DNA from: a virus
Length of the DNA stretch: 32,071 nucleotides
Direction: 5' to 3' (one strand)
IMG/VR virus record: IMGVR_UViG_3300043544_000306
Location: 1 to 32,071 of that record
The notes beneath the pieces were generated by a model that had not been told where the DNA came from, did not search any database, and worked only from the letters and a program-made list of their open reading frames with translations. The number at the start of each line of letters is the position of its first letter. Within the stretch, counting starts at the first letter, position 1. Shown one piece after another: positions 1 through 7,762 of this stretch. A program made the position numbers and the translations under genes.

Positions 1-1064
1 GCCGACGCAGCGAGCAGCCTCCGGCGGGTGACAGAAGCCGAGGCCGTTACCGCTGACGAAATCGTTGCCTGCAACTCCTTCAGTGTGCCCGTGGAAACTT
101 CCGCGAAGGCAACGCCCCGGCCGATGCCAGCCGGAAGCGTCGCCGGGTCGCTGTACTTTGCCCCGAATCCGGGGTCCCACGGATAGACGGTGATGTAGGG
201 GGAGTTCTCGTGAACAACGGCGATAACACTGCCGTCGGGGCTGAAGGCAACGCCTTTGCCGATGCCAGCCGGAAGCGTCGCCGGGTCGCTGTACTTCGTT
301 CCGAACCCGGGATTCCACGGGTAGGCGGTGATGTAGGGTGAAAGGGCGTGGGCAACGGCGATAACACTGCCGTTGGGGCTGAAGGCAACGCTGTAGCCGA
401 TGCTAGCCGGCAGCGTGGCCGGGTTGCTGTACTTGGTCCCGAAGCCGGGATTCCACGGGTAGGCGGTGATGAAGGGGGAGATCTCGTGAGCAACGGCAAT
501 AGCGCTGCCGTTGGGGCTGAAGGCGACTCCGTTCCCGGTACCGGTCGGCAGCGTAGCCGGGTTGCTGTACTTGGTCCCGAACCCGGGATTCCACGGGTAG
601 GCGGTGATGTAGGGGGAGCTGAAGTGGCCAACGGCAATAGCGCTGCCGTTGGGGCTGAAGGCAACGGCTAAACCGTCACCAGCCGGACGAGTTTGCGGGT
701 TGCTGTACTTCGTTCCGAAGCCAGGGTTCCATGGGTAGGCGGTGATACGAGGTGTGGTCAAGTGAGCAACGGCGATATCGCTGCCGTCGGGGCTGAAGGC
801 AACGCCGTTGCCGTAGCCAGCCGGCAGCGTGGCCGGGTCACTGTACTTCGTCCCAAAGCCCGGGTTCCACGGATAGGCGGTGATGAAGGGCGAAGTGGAG
901 TGGGCAACGGCAATAGCGCTGCCATGCGGGCTAAAGGCAACGCCGTAGCCGTGGCCAGCCGGAAGCGTCGCCGGGTCGCTGTACTTCGTTCCGAACCCGG
1001 GATTCCACGGGTAGGCAGTGATGAAGGGGGGGGTGGAATGGGAAACAGCAATGTAGGCAGGCAT
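1..1064 (-). CDS. seven-bladed beta-propeller (WD40-like) virion protein, partial
   Basis: The minus frame opening at the ATG at 1064 stays open to the window edge, so the C-terminus is missing. It encodes seven copies of a 46-residue unit with the core VAFSPNGSAIAVAH, then ITAYPWNPGFGTKYS and NPATLP. The DNA period is exactly 138 bases: equivalent PW-PGFG points lie at 173, 311, 449, 587, 725, 863 and 1001. Seven WD40-like units fit one closed seven-bladed propeller. The first unit lacks the VAFSP strand and the last is followed by an extra GVAFAEV strand, which is the usual circularly permuted 'velcro' closure. After the propeller the sequence changes to a different region (start LKELQATISSAV). 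It follows the 108-residue gene by a few bases at the end of the virion operon, so a surface, tail or host-contact role is inferred. Several overlapping open frames on both strands here are shadows of the repeat. Confidence 0.85.
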   Translation of the reverse strand, partial: MPAYIAVSHSTPPFITAYPWNPGFGTKYSDPATLPAGHGYGVAFSPHGSAIAVAHSTSPFITAYPWNPGFGTKYSDPATLPAGYGNGVAFSPDGSDIAVAHLTTPRITAYPWNPGFGTKYSNPQTRPAGDGLAVAFSPNGSAIAVGHFSSPYITAYPWNPGFGTKYSNPATLPTGTGNGVAFSPNGSAIAVAHEISPFITAYPWNPGFGTKYSNPATLPASIGYSVAFSPNGSVIAVAHALSPYITAYPWNPGFGTKYSDPATLPAGIGKGVAFSPDGSVIAVVHENSPYITVYPWDPGFGAKYSDPATLPAGIGRGVAFAEVSTGTLKELQATISSAVTASASVTRRRLLAAS

Positions 1065-1068
1065 GGCG

Positions 1069-1395
1069 CTACGCCTTCGGCGCTGTCTGCCCCGTCGCCC
1101 TCTGCTCGACCCTCGCGATGGCTTCCTGCATCCTCTCTACCGGCGGTGCCTGCGGAAGGGTCTTCTCGATAATCGCCTCTACTTCGGCGATTCGATCGAT
1201 TGTCTCGTTCCGGAGCTGCTGGATCCGCTGTTTGAACTCCCCGGCCGGTAGGCTCGGCAGCATCGCCTCGAAACGCTGCAGGTTCAGGCGGTGCGTGAAG
1301 AGGTCGCGCTCCTGCGCCTTGAGGAAGGTCGCGATGATCTCGTCCTGCTCCTCCTGCGTCAGGAGCTGGTACTGGTAGTTCTGCGGAAGCGGCAT
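1069..1395 (-). CDS. small helical virion-operon protein, unknown function
   Basis: A 108-residue protein starting MPLPQNYQYQLLTQEEQDEI. It is rich in Glu, Gln, Arg and Ala with heptad-like hydrophobic spacing (FKQRIQQLRNETIDRIAEVEAII), so mostly helix or a short coiled coil is expected. No signal peptide or membrane segment is visible. A GA-rich stretch (GAGGTAGAGG) before the ATG can act as ribosome site. The stop lies 4 bases before the ATG of the propeller gene, so the two are probably translated together. A helical linker or a chaperone for the downstream fibre-like protein is possible, but nothing in the sequence proves a role. Confidence 0.8.
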   Translation of the reverse strand: MPLPQNYQYQLLTQEEQDEIIATFLKAQERDLFTHRLNLQRFEAMLPSLPAGEFKQRIQQLRNETIDRIAEVEAIIEKTLPQAPPVERMQEAIARVEQRATGQTAPKA

Positions 1396-1426
1396 CTGCC
1401 TCTACCTCACATCCGTGCTGGATCCA

Positions 1427-1462
1427 GCGCCGGGAACTGTCCCGCAGGGAACCTCCCGGCGC
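1427..1462. repeat. nested inverted repeat between two late genes
   Basis: GCGCCGGGA (1427-1435) pairs perfectly with TCCCGGCGC (1454-1462). Inside the loop TCCC (1440-1443) can pair with GGGA (1447-1450). It fills the 87-base gap between the 131-residue and 108-residue genes. No T-run follows on the minus strand, so it looks more like an mRNA-processing or attenuating hairpin than a classical terminator. Confidence 0.5.
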
Positions 1463-1482
1463 CGTACCGCCGTCGTTTGTTC

Positions 1483-1878
1483 TCAGTCGAGCTGCACAAT
1501 CAGCGAACCGGTGTTGAAGACCACCTGGTCATCCGTGTTGATCGCCTTCGACGTGTTCAGCGGGGCCCACGCAATCTGGTTGCCCGTTCCAGTCGACGCC
1601 GAGTGCAGAGCAACATGCGTGATCGTCCCCCAGTTCGCCGTCGCCGTCGGGAATGTGACCGCAGCCGAATTCGAAATCTGCGCCGGGTTCCCGGACGGCG
1701 CGCCGAACGTCACGGACTGCCGCGCATACGCCCCGCCGCTCACCTCCGTCCCCTCGGCCGTGTCGCTCGGCGCAGCCGTGTACAGCCCGACATACACGGT
1801 CGCCGGCGAGCTGAATGCAGTGTTGCGAAATACCGCGTTCAGGACATTGTTTTCCCACGTCTGCTTGAAGCCAGCCAC
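1483..1878 (-). CDS. phage tail fibre-like / virion decoration protein
   Basis: A 131-residue protein with the recognisable pattern VYVGLYTAAPSDTAEGTEV, GGAYARQSVTF, AVTFPTATANWGTITHVAL and a C-terminal VFNTGSLIVQLD. This YVGLYTA..GTEVSGG.YARQ pattern recurs in small phage structural proteins usually annotated as tail fibre or minor virion proteins; the exact role is not established. The start is a GTG at 1878 with GGAGGTGG about eight bases upstream. The protein is beta-rich and has no signal peptide. It follows the small basic genes and precedes the propeller gene, so an exposed position on the particle is inferred. Confidence 0.8.
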   Translation of the reverse strand: MAGFKQTWENNVLNAVFRNTAFSSPATVYVGLYTAAPSDTAEGTEVSGGAYARQSVTFGAPSGNPAQISNSAAVTFPTATANWGTITHVALHSASTGTGNQIAWAPLNTSKAINTDDQVVFNTGSLIVQLD

Positions 1879-1973
1879 TGCTTCACCACCTCCACAACTC
1901 GCTGCCTACGATTCCCGGCAGACATGCCAGACTTCAGCTCAAACTTCGCCCCGAGCTTAACGGTTCTTGGCAT
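1839..1973 (-). CDS. possible 44-residue basic peptide
   Basis: ATG at 1973 (MPRTVKLGAKFELKSG) is preceded by AGGAG seven bases upstream, a good ribosome site. The frame overlaps the end of the 50-residue gene by 17 bases and the start of the 131-residue gene by 40 bases. The peptide is Lys/Arg-rich (RRQRVVEVVKQWLASSRRGK). Short overlaps are common in this operon, but 40 bases is long and no family is recognised. It may be a real small protein or a chance frame. Confidence 0.4.
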   Translation of the reverse strand: MPRTVKLGAKFELKSGMSAGNRRQRVVEVVKQWLASSRRGKTMS

Positions 1974-2109
1974 TCCGTTTCTCCTGCTTCGCCCTCCGCT
2001 GCACATCAAGCGCAATGGCGACAGCCTGCTCCTGCGGATACCCCTCCTCGCGGAGCTTCCTGATGTTTTTCGAAACTGCCTCTCGGCTCGTCCCCTTCGA
2101 AAGCGGCAT
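1957..2109 (-). CDS. 50-residue basic phage protein (DUF6496-like)
   Basis: The ATG at 2109 follows GGAGGTTGAGCG, and the stop TAA is at 1957-1959. The protein begins MPLSKGTSREAVSKNIRKLR, continues EEGYPQEQAVAIALDVQRRA and ends in a basic tail. This matches a widespread small phage protein pattern (MPLxKGxSxxxxxxNIxxxxxEGxPQxQAxAIA, often called DUF6496), usually found in structural modules. Its function is unknown. It sits between the 262-residue and 131-residue genes. Confidence 0.8.
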   Translation of the reverse strand: MPLSKGTSREAVSKNIRKLREEGYPQEQAVAIALDVQRRAKQEKRNAKNR

Positions 2110-2132
2110 CGCTCAACCTCCAGCACACCGGG

Positions 2133-2921
2133 TCACAGCCGCAGCTTCCCGGGCGATGAGAATCCGACCACAAGCCGGCCGGTGCCTGCGTCCATCCGCG
2201 CCTCGATCCCCGCCGTGCCGAGCGGACCGGCATGAATGCCCCACTCGACAGGCTGGTTCTCGGCAACCTCGAAATAGTTGGTCAGCGCAGGCATGGCCAG
2301 CATCTGCGCAATGCTCGTATTCGCGCTCAGCGCAACCGACCACGAAAGCCGCACCCAGAAGCACCGGTTCCCGGACCCCGGCGCCTGCGCGCCGAACGCC
2401 TGCACCCCCGGAACCTGCACCCAGCCGGACGGGACCGTCCACGTAATCCGCCCGCTCTGCGCCAGCGGCACGCCAGCGCTCACCGTGCCGTCCGTAAGCC
2501 CCGCCAGCGCAGTCCAGGCGGAGCCGTCCCAGTACTCCGCCGTCAACGACCCTGCAGCCGTGTTCGCCGTCCCGATCGACACCGCAAGGCCGCGGAACTC
2601 GGTATGCGAACCGATGTACAGCCGCCCGCCGCTTGCTCCCGGCGGGAAGCCGCCGAGGCCGAGCGTCGTCGAAGCCGTGCTGTCCTGCACCGCCTCGCTC
2701 GCATCAGTCGCCGTCGCACCGTTGTCGGTGCTCTTCAGGACATGAATCCACGGGCACGGCTTCACCTGGGCAACCACGCCGGTCACATACGCGCGCCCGG
2801 CCAGCCGCACATACCGCGTCCCGAACGGAAACGCAATCACCGCCGGCGTCGTGGTCAGCGAAACGCCGGTAGCATCGGCGCCGCCGACATCGCCGCGTAC
2901 GCAGTAGATATCTTCCGCCAT
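2133..2921 (-). CDS. beta-rich virion protein, unknown function
   Basis: A 262-residue protein starting MAEDIYCVRGDVGG, with alternating short hydrophobic strands and many Gly, Thr and Ser residues. Segments such as RLYIGSHTEFRGLAVSIGTAN, LTAEYWDGSAWTAL and GRITWTVPSGW look like the jelly-roll or tail-spike style domains of phage surface proteins; the EYWDGSAW pattern is common in such domains. No catalytic motif is visible. GGAGG lies about ten bases before the ATG, and the gene starts a few bases after the 80-residue gene ends. A peripheral tail or capsid-decorating role is inferred from position. Confidence 0.8.
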   Translation of the reverse strand: MAEDIYCVRGDVGGADATGVSLTTTPAVIAFPFGTRYVRLAGRAYVTGVVAQVKPCPWIHVLKSTDNGATATDASEAVQDSTASTTLGLGGFPPGASGGRLYIGSHTEFRGLAVSIGTANTAAGSLTAEYWDGSAWTALAGLTDGTVSAGVPLAQSGRITWTVPSGWVQVPGVQAFGAQAPGSGNRCFWVRLSWSVALSANTSIAQMLAMPALTNYFEVAENQPVEWGIHAGPLGTAGIEARMDAGTGRLVVGFSSPGKLRL

Positions 2922-2924
2922 CGC

Positions 2925-3167
2925 TCAGCGCCTCCAGTACGGCTTCTGCCCGGGGCGCAGCAGCACAGCCACCGGGACCGTTCTCCGCTGCGGGAGCGGG
3001 GCAGGGGCTCCGCCAGCACCCTGCCCGGCACCCCCTGCAACCGGACCGCCATCCGCCCGCACCGCAGCACCGCCGGTCGCCACCATTCCGCCGGCCGGGA
3101 CACGCCCGGCAGGCACCGGGAAATGCGCCCCAAACGCTCGGCCTGGCACCGCTGCCTCGCCGGGCAT
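2925..3167 (-). CDS. short Gly/Ala/Pro-rich protein
   Basis: The start ATG at 3167 shares bases with the stop of the 272-residue gene (TGATG), a typical coupled start; a GTG-type extension to 3182 is less likely. The 80-residue product (MPGEAAVPGRAFGAHFPVPA...) is almost all Gly, Ala, Pro, Val and Arg, and ends VLLRPGQKPYWRR. Such composition suggests a disordered linker. Coupling to its neighbours and the sensible C-terminus support a real gene, but no family is recognised. Confidence 0.6.
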   Translation of the reverse strand: MPGEAAVPGRAFGAHFPVPAGRVPAGGMVATGGAAVRADGGPVAGGAGQGAGGAPAPLPQRRTVPVAVLLRPGQKPYWRR

Positions 3168-3985
3168 CACCGGTCGCTCCACACGGCCACGAAGTCGACG
3201 TCGATGTCGATGTTCGCACCGCTCGTGTTGTAGAACGCAGCGTACGGCAGCACCGCCGTCCCGCCCTCGAACGCATTCCCGGAGCTCTTATCGCCGCCAT
3301 TGACCAGCGCAGGCTCGGCAGGATTGCTCGTGTTGTACACGAGGACGCGCACAGCGTCCTGGGCCAGCTGGATGATCGTCGTGTACCACGTTGCCGCCGA
3401 AGGCGCCCACGTGCCGAGATCAATCTTCGACGTGGGATACGTCGTATCGCCGTCCAGCACCAGGGCCGCCGTGGTCAGCGTCTGGGACGGGTCGCGCGCA
3501 AGCAGCGCAACCGTCACCGCACCGTTCCCGATCGTCGGGACGTCGATGTCGGTTACCGTCTTCGCCGTATACGACGTCAGCGGATCGGTAAAGCCGATCT
3601 CGAACCCCAGCGTGGTAACGGCCGAAGCGCGCCAGCGGATCGCCATCCCGGCGTTCTTGTCGCCGAGCCAGAACGGGTAGCCGCGGAGCGAAACCACCGT
3701 GCCGCTCGTCGTGCCAGTCGCACCGCGCGCAACCGACAGCCCCGCGAGAGCGCTTCCCTCAGCCGGGACCGCAAACGCCGTGCCGCCCGTGCCGGCAGCC
3801 GTCGCCCAGAGCGAGGTATCGAGCGACCGCCCGGCAAAGTCGTCCAGCACGAAGTGCGCCGAATGCCAGCGCATCGGCAGCAGCAGCGTCTTCAGCACTT
3901 TCGGCTCAAGAAACCGCTTCTCCGCAGCGCCAAGGGCAACAAGCCCGCCTTCAAGTGTGCCGTAATCCTTACCGCCAATCGGCAT
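3167..3985 (-). CDS. lectin/LamG-like beta-sandwich virion protein
   Basis: A 272-residue protein. After a short N-terminal part (MPIGGKDYGTLEGG) it contains VLDDFAGRSLDTSLW, the usual opening of concanavalin-like or LamG-like beta-sandwich domains. It continues with strands such as FWLGDKNAGMAIRWRAS, TLGFEIGFTDPL and a C-terminal IDIDVDFVAVWSDR. These domains bind sugars or act as structural jelly rolls in phage tail proteins; no glycosidase residues can be pointed to. GGAGGTAGGCAGGA precedes the ATG. A receptor-binding or capsid-surface role is inferred from fold and position. Confidence 0.75.
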   Translation of the reverse strand: MPIGGKDYGTLEGGLVALGAAEKRFLEPKVLKTLLLPMRWHSAHFVLDDFAGRSLDTSLWATAAGTGGTAFAVPAEGSALAGLSVARGATGTTSGTVVSLRGYPFWLGDKNAGMAIRWRASAVTTLGFEIGFTDPLTSYTAKTVTDIDVPTIGNGAVTVALLARDPSQTLTTAALVLDGDTTYPTSKIDLGTWAPSAATWYTTIIQLAQDAVRVLVYNTSNPAEPALVNGGDKSSGNAFEGGTAVLPYAAFYNTSGANIDIDVDFVAVWSDR

Positions 3986-4003
3986 TCCTGCCTACCTCCA
4001 GGT

Positions 4004-4021
4004 AGCCCCAGTAATCGGGGG
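4004..4021. repeat. small hairpin between virion genes
   Basis: In the 41-base gap, GCCCC and GGGGC flank a short loop, and a second stem CTACCT/AGGTAG lies next to the ribosome site of the 272-residue gene. There is no T-run. Confidence 0.3.
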
Positions 4022-4026
4022 CAGTC

Positions 4027-5028
4027 TCACAGCGATTCTACGGCAGCATTCCCGAGTTCATTCCCTTTGTACTTTTTGATGAGCTCTTCCTTCAGGAATT
4101 GCCGAAGCTGCTCATTCGTCATGAACCCGTGGTTCGACGGCAGCTTGATGCCGCGCATCGGCGCAAACCGCTGCAGGTCCGTCCGCTTCGCCGTCTCCAC
4201 GTACTGGATGTCGCGCAGGAACGCGTCATCTTCCGTCATGCCGTGCACACCAGGCGCATCCTCCGCCTGCTCCCCGTCTGCCCCGTCAGCGTCGTCCCCG
4301 GGCGCATCAACCCCGGCCACGGCAGCGGTCGCAACGGCCGACATCGCCTGTTCACCCTGCGCCCTGAGCGCTGCGAGAATCGCCGTGGTCACCGCGGTAA
4401 TGAGCTCGGTCGTCGACGGCTGATTCGAAGGCATCACGGACTGGATCGCCGACGCCACCGCAGAACCGACAGACTGCGACACCACAGCCTCGCGGTGCAC
4501 CGCGGCCACATGCTGGTTCTTCGCCGCCTCTGCCTCGAACTGCGTCTCCGCAGCAAACTCCCGGGGACAGCCGAACGGACACTTGACGATGGCCACCTCC
4601 AGCAGATCCGGGCGAACATCCGTCACCGCCTTGATCTTGTGGAAGCCCATCGAGATGAGCTGCTTCTTCGTGATGAGATACTCTCCGGGCTTCCCGAAGT
4701 CGTCCGACTCCGTGATCACGTACGTCAGCCCGCCGTTGGCGATCAGCCTCGTCATCCAGCGGTTCGCATCCCGCTCCGCGTATCCCTTGGCGGGGAGCAT
4801 CGTCGAATCGAGGGTGTACGCCACCTCGACGCCGAACCGGTCAGGGAGCTCCCGCCAGCCGAATTCCCGCCACTGCTGGTACTTCGGAGAGTCCGTGCTG
4901 ATCTCCGGCCCAAGCAGAATCCATCCGTCCGGCTTCCGCCAGTACTTGACCTTCCGGTTCTTGAACCGCGTGTTCCTGTCGACCTCCTGGACGGCCGCCT
5001 CGTTCGTGAAATACTTGTCAACGTCCAC
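4027..5028 (-). CDS. virion-operon protein with C2H2-like zinc motif
   Basis: A longer frame starts at 5118, but the GTG at 5028 is preferred: GGAGGG lies eight bases upstream, and the overlap with the 197-residue gene is then only 11 bases. The 333-residue product starts VDVDKYFTNEAAVQEVDRN. Residues about 150-178 read CPFGC followed by H-x4-H (KNQHVAAVHRE), a C2H2-like zinc-binding pattern. Then come a hydrophobic helical region, an acidic Asp/Gly/Ala stretch (DAPGDDADGADGEQAEDAPG) and a helical C-terminus (TNEQLRQFLKEELIKKYKG). The family is not recognised. Its place just after the major capsid region suggests a capsid-associated or head-completion protein, as inference only. Confidence 0.8.
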   Translation of the reverse strand: MDVDKYFTNEAAVQEVDRNTRFKNRKVKYWRKPDGWILLGPEISTDSPKYQQWREFGWRELPDRFGVEVAYTLDSTMLPAKGYAERDANRWMTRLIANGGLTYVITESDDFGKPGEYLITKKQLISMGFHKIKAVTDVRPDLLEVAIVKCPFGCPREFAAETQFEAEAAKNQHVAAVHREAVVSQSVGSAVASAIQSVMPSNQPSTTELITAVTTAILAALRAQGEQAMSAVATAAVAGVDAPGDDADGADGEQAEDAPGVHGMTEDDAFLRDIQYVETAKRTDLQRFAPMRGIKLPSNHGFMTNEQLRQFLKEELIKKYKGNELGNAAVESL

Positions 5029-5611
5029 CGTTGCCCTCCGTGAATTTTTTCCGCAGGGTCGGCCATGCATTGGGGGGCATCTTCTCCCACGGCACAAACC
5101 CCTCAGGATCGCCGGCAATCATCTCGCGCATGTCCTGCTCGACATACCCGGGCGGCGCGGTAATCAGCGGCCGCCAGCAGTGCACGATGACCTCCCAGTC
5201 CATCCTGTTGTCAACAAGCAATCTGCGTGTGTCATCGCCAACCACCGCATCATCGCTGTCGATGCTGGCCTGCAGCATGGACGGGACGATGCGGATCTTC
5301 AGCGGCGTGCCCGGCTTCTGCTTCATCTGGTCGCAGCACGGCCTGCCGTCGGCAAACGCTTTCCGCTTCGGCACAACAGGAATGAAATGGTAGTCCAGCG
5401 CCCTTGGTAGCTTCTCCAGCGCCTGCTTCATCGTCGGCGCTACAGCAAGAAGAAGAGCAGACGGATTGTCAAAGATGGCAACGCTCTGTTCGCCGTCGAG
5501 CGTTACTCGAATCGTGACCTCGTCGATGACGTACTCTTTTTCTTTGCTGATCCAGCCGCCTGAAGCTTCGCTGAACCTGTGGGTGATATATGACCGCAAT
5601 GGCTCCTCCAC
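5018..5611 (-). CDS. unknown protein downstream of the major capsid gene
   Basis: A 197-residue mixed alpha/beta protein (YVIDEVTIRVTLDGEQSVAIF; DYHFIPVVPKRKAFADGRPC; EVIVHCWRPLITAPPGYVEQDM). The annotated start is a GTG at 5611. A TTG at 5599 is also possible because GGAGG lies five bases upstream of it, inside the first codons. No membrane segment or known motif was seen. It lies between the major capsid gene and the zinc-motif gene and overlaps the latter, so a head-related role is inferred. Confidence 0.75.
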   Translation of the reverse strand: MEEPLRSYITHRFSEASGGWISKEKEYVIDEVTIRVTLDGEQSVAIFDNPSALLLAVAPTMKQALEKLPRALDYHFIPVVPKRKAFADGRPCCDQMKQKPGTPLKIRIVPSMLQASIDSDDAVVGDDTRRLLVDNRMDWEVIVHCWRPLITAPPGYVEQDMREMIAGDPEGFVPWEKMPPNAWPTLRKKFTEGNGGR

Positions 5612-5665
5612 ATGGCCTACCCATGCTTCGGAGCCATTGTACGGTCAGTTTGCTGAGTTGCTGCC

Positions 5666-6541
5666 CTAAACGCCGCGCACCAGCACGCAGCCCTCGTTCG
5701 TGGCAGTCGTGTTGCCTGGGGCCTCGGAATAGCGCGTGACCTGCGAGTAGCCGTAGATCTCGCTCATCACGATCACTTCGTCAGCCTCGAGCGCACGGAC
5801 CTGGGTCGTGACTTTCGGCTCCATCGCCATGATGAGCGCAACGCACTCGTCCTTCAGCAGGAAGTTGTCGTGCTGACCAGCAGCCGGGATGGTAAGCAGG
5901 TTGCTCATCTTCACCGGCACACCGGCGCACATGCCGACAAGACCCTTCCGGTTCGCGCCCTCGGCATTGCCCTGCCCGACGTAGTCGGCGTTGCTGAACC
6001 GGTCATCCTTGATGAGCGCGTAGTACTGCGGGGCCGAGACGTAGAAGACAAACCCGTCCGTCGGGTCGTAGTTCGCAGAAGCAGCGAGCGCAATCGCGCT
6101 GAGCAGCGTCTCGAACGTGGCCTCGACACCGTACGTGCCGACCACCTGCGGGAACGAGCCCGCCAGCCCCGCAAGGTCAACGTCGATCTTGCGGGCCATG
6201 GCGTAGCCCATCTTCTTCATGAACTCGGCGCGCAGGTCGTTCTGCGAGAGGACCTTGACGTTGTCCTCGATCGCGACCGCGCTCGCCACGTACGTGTTGA
6301 TCTGGATGGTCTGTTCGGTGTCGGTGTATGCCTGCGGGGTAAGCGGAGTAGCTTCCGCCTTGGCCGCCACCGTCAGGTTCGGGAAGCGCGCCTTCCGGTA
6401 GATGTCGCCGTGGCCCACGAAATCCCAGCTGCGGTCGACATCGTTCTGGATGGTCGTCTCTGCCTCGAGGGCAGCAATCACGCCCTGGACGAACACGTCC
6501 GGGATATGGACGTTTGCCGCAGTCTTGGTAACTGAAGGCAT
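5666..6541 (-). CDS. major capsid protein
   Basis: A 291-residue protein of the usual coat size. It begins MPSVTKTAANVHIPDVFVQG and has the typical coat-protein run: a VAAKAEATPLTPQAYTDTEQ strand region, IDVDLAGLAGSF, FVFYVSAPQYYALIKDDRF and GMCAGVPVKMSN, then a C-terminal strand set with QVTRYSEAPGN. These are features of HK97-fold phage coat proteins (the 'K.DVDLA' helix and the 'P..Y..L..D.RF' segment). It follows a scaffold-like gene directly and has a strong ribosome site (GGAGGAGGAGAAC). It forms the icosahedral shell. Confidence 0.92.
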   Translation of the reverse strand: MPSVTKTAANVHIPDVFVQGVIAALEAETTIQNDVDRSWDFVGHGDIYRKARFPNLTVAAKAEATPLTPQAYTDTEQTIQINTYVASAVAIEDNVKVLSQNDLRAEFMKKMGYAMARKIDVDLAGLAGSFPQVVGTYGVEATFETLLSAIALAASANYDPTDGFVFYVSAPQYYALIKDDRFSNADYVGQGNAEGANRKGLVGMCAGVPVKMSNLLTIPAAGQHDNFLLKDECVALIMAMEPKVTTQVRALEADEVIVMSEIYGYSQVTRYSEAPGNTTATNEGCVLVRGV

Positions 6542-6584
6542 GGTAGTTCTCCTCCTCCGCCGCCACTCTCGTGTGCGTGGTTAG

Positions 6585-7658
6585 CTAGTCGTCGTAGATG
6601 ATCCCCTCCGCCCGCGCACGCTCGTAGTCCTCAACCGTCGGGAACATCCGGAGCCGCTCTGGCGGAGAAAGCCGCCGGAATTCCGAAAGGCTCATGCGCC
6701 CAAGCCCTGACCCGCGGCCGGCAGGCGCAGACGTGTCGGGCCGCATCTGCGCAATCCTCCGGTTCGGCGTCGGCGCCTTCCGCTGCTCCTCTTCACCTTT
6801 TTCCTCAGCATCCCCGGCCTTCGCAGACTGCTGGGCCTGCGGGGGCGGCGGCGGGGGTGCGGCAGGCGGAGGAACAGGCGGAGGCGGCGCAGCCGCCCCG
6901 GTCGCACCAGGCGGCACAAACTGCTGACCGCTTGCCCTGGCAGCCTGCATCGCCGCGTTGAACAGCGTGTTCTGGTACTTGGCAAGCGATTCGAACACCG
7001 TGAGCTGACGCCACTGGCCGTTCGGCAGCACCTCCCGGTCGAAGTAGCCCGCACGCAGCATCTGCTGGTACTGGGCAAGCATCTCCGGCGGGATGTACCT
7101 CGCCACAGCGTCCTCTGCGTGGGCGATCGCCGCCTGCACCGACTGCACCAGGCTCGGGTCCGGAACCGGCTGCGCCAGTTCGTCGAGCTGTCGCCGAAAC
7201 ACGGGGTCCTTGACCGCGCGCTCTTTGATCTCCTCTTCCGACATCGAGCGCAGCTGGAGTTCCTGCAGCTGCCGTCGCGCCTGCATCAGCTCGGCCTCAA
7301 GCCTCGCCTTCTCAGGCTCGTAGCGCTGTTTCGCCTTCCGCCCAACATAGGAGTTGAGCACGTTGCGGAACGCAGGATCAGCCTCCTGCAGCTCCTCGAT
7401 CTGCCGGTACAGCTCGGCTCTCCGGAGGACAATCACGTCGTCCTGCGGTGCCTGTGCTGCGGCCTGCGGAGCGACAGGCTGTTCTGCCCGCGCGCCATCC
7501 TGCTCCTGCCCTGCAATCTCCTGGGAGAGAGAGCCGTCTTCCGATGCCGCGCCTTCCTGCTCTTCCGTCTGCTCCTCGGGTTCCGTCGCGCCGGAAGCCG
7601 ATGCAGCCTCGTCCTGGAGCCTGGCGAGGATCGGGTGAATCCGCTTCTCTACTGCCAA
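6585..7658 (-). CDS. scaffolding-like protein
   Basis: The frame opens at a GTG at 7703, but a TTG at 7658 has AGGAG eight bases upstream and gives the N-terminus (M)AVEKRIHPILARLQDE, so it is preferred (357 residues). The protein has an acidic, Glu/Gln/Ala-rich N-terminal part and a coiled-coil centre (RRAELYRQIEELQEADPAF; KARLEAELMQARRQLQELQ). A Pro-rich hinge follows (PPPPVPPPAAPPPPPP), then a basic C-terminus with SEFRRLSPPERLRMFPTVEDYERAR. High charge, coiled coil and position immediately before the coat gene match phage scaffolding proteins that guide procapsid assembly. The basic tail would contact the coat protein. A head protease is not supported: no Ser-His-Asp motif was seen. Confidence 0.8.
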   Translation of the reverse strand: MAVEKRIHPILARLQDEAASASGATEPEEQTEEQEGAASEDGSLSQEIAGQEQDGARAEQPVAPQAAAQAPQDDVIVLRRAELYRQIEELQEADPAFRNVLNSYVGRKAKQRYEPEKARLEAELMQARRQLQELQLRSMSEEEIKERAVKDPVFRRQLDELAQPVPDPSLVQSVQAAIAHAEDAVARYIPPEMLAQYQQMLRAGYFDREVLPNGQWRQLTVFESLAKYQNTLFNAAMQAARASGQQFVPPGATGAAAPPPPVPPPAAPPPPPPQAQQSAKAGDAEEKGEEEQRKAPTPNRRIAQMRPDTSAPAGRGSGLGRMSLSEFRRLSPPERLRMFPTVEDYERARAEGIIYDD

Positions 7659-7750
7659 AGCGCATACTCCTTTTGCTGGTTTCTTATCAAACGTACCACA
7701 CACCTGCAGAGTAGCTTCCCTAAACGCAAAAACCTCTTGACAGCATGGCG

Positions 7751-7756
7751 TACACT
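7751..7756 (+). promoter_or_regulatory. putative leaderless -10 (TACACT) before small + gene
   Basis: TACACT ends six bases before the ATG at 7763, the same geometry as TATACT before 29094 and TAAACT before 32030. Transcription would start at about the A of the ATG. A TTGACA at 7737-7742 is only eight bases upstream, so it is not a normal -35 for this -10. Confidence 0.4.
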
Positions 7757-7762
7757 GGCTGT

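Noticed and set aside
348-671. Long open frames on the + strand and in other frames within the first 1.1 kb
   Set aside because: They are shadow frames of the 138-bp repeat; only the minus frame with VAFSPNGSAIAVAH gives a sensible folded protein.
1427-1462. Inverted repeat as intrinsic terminator
   Set aside because: No T-run on the minus strand and the downstream gene is still part of the operon; listed as a structural repeat only.
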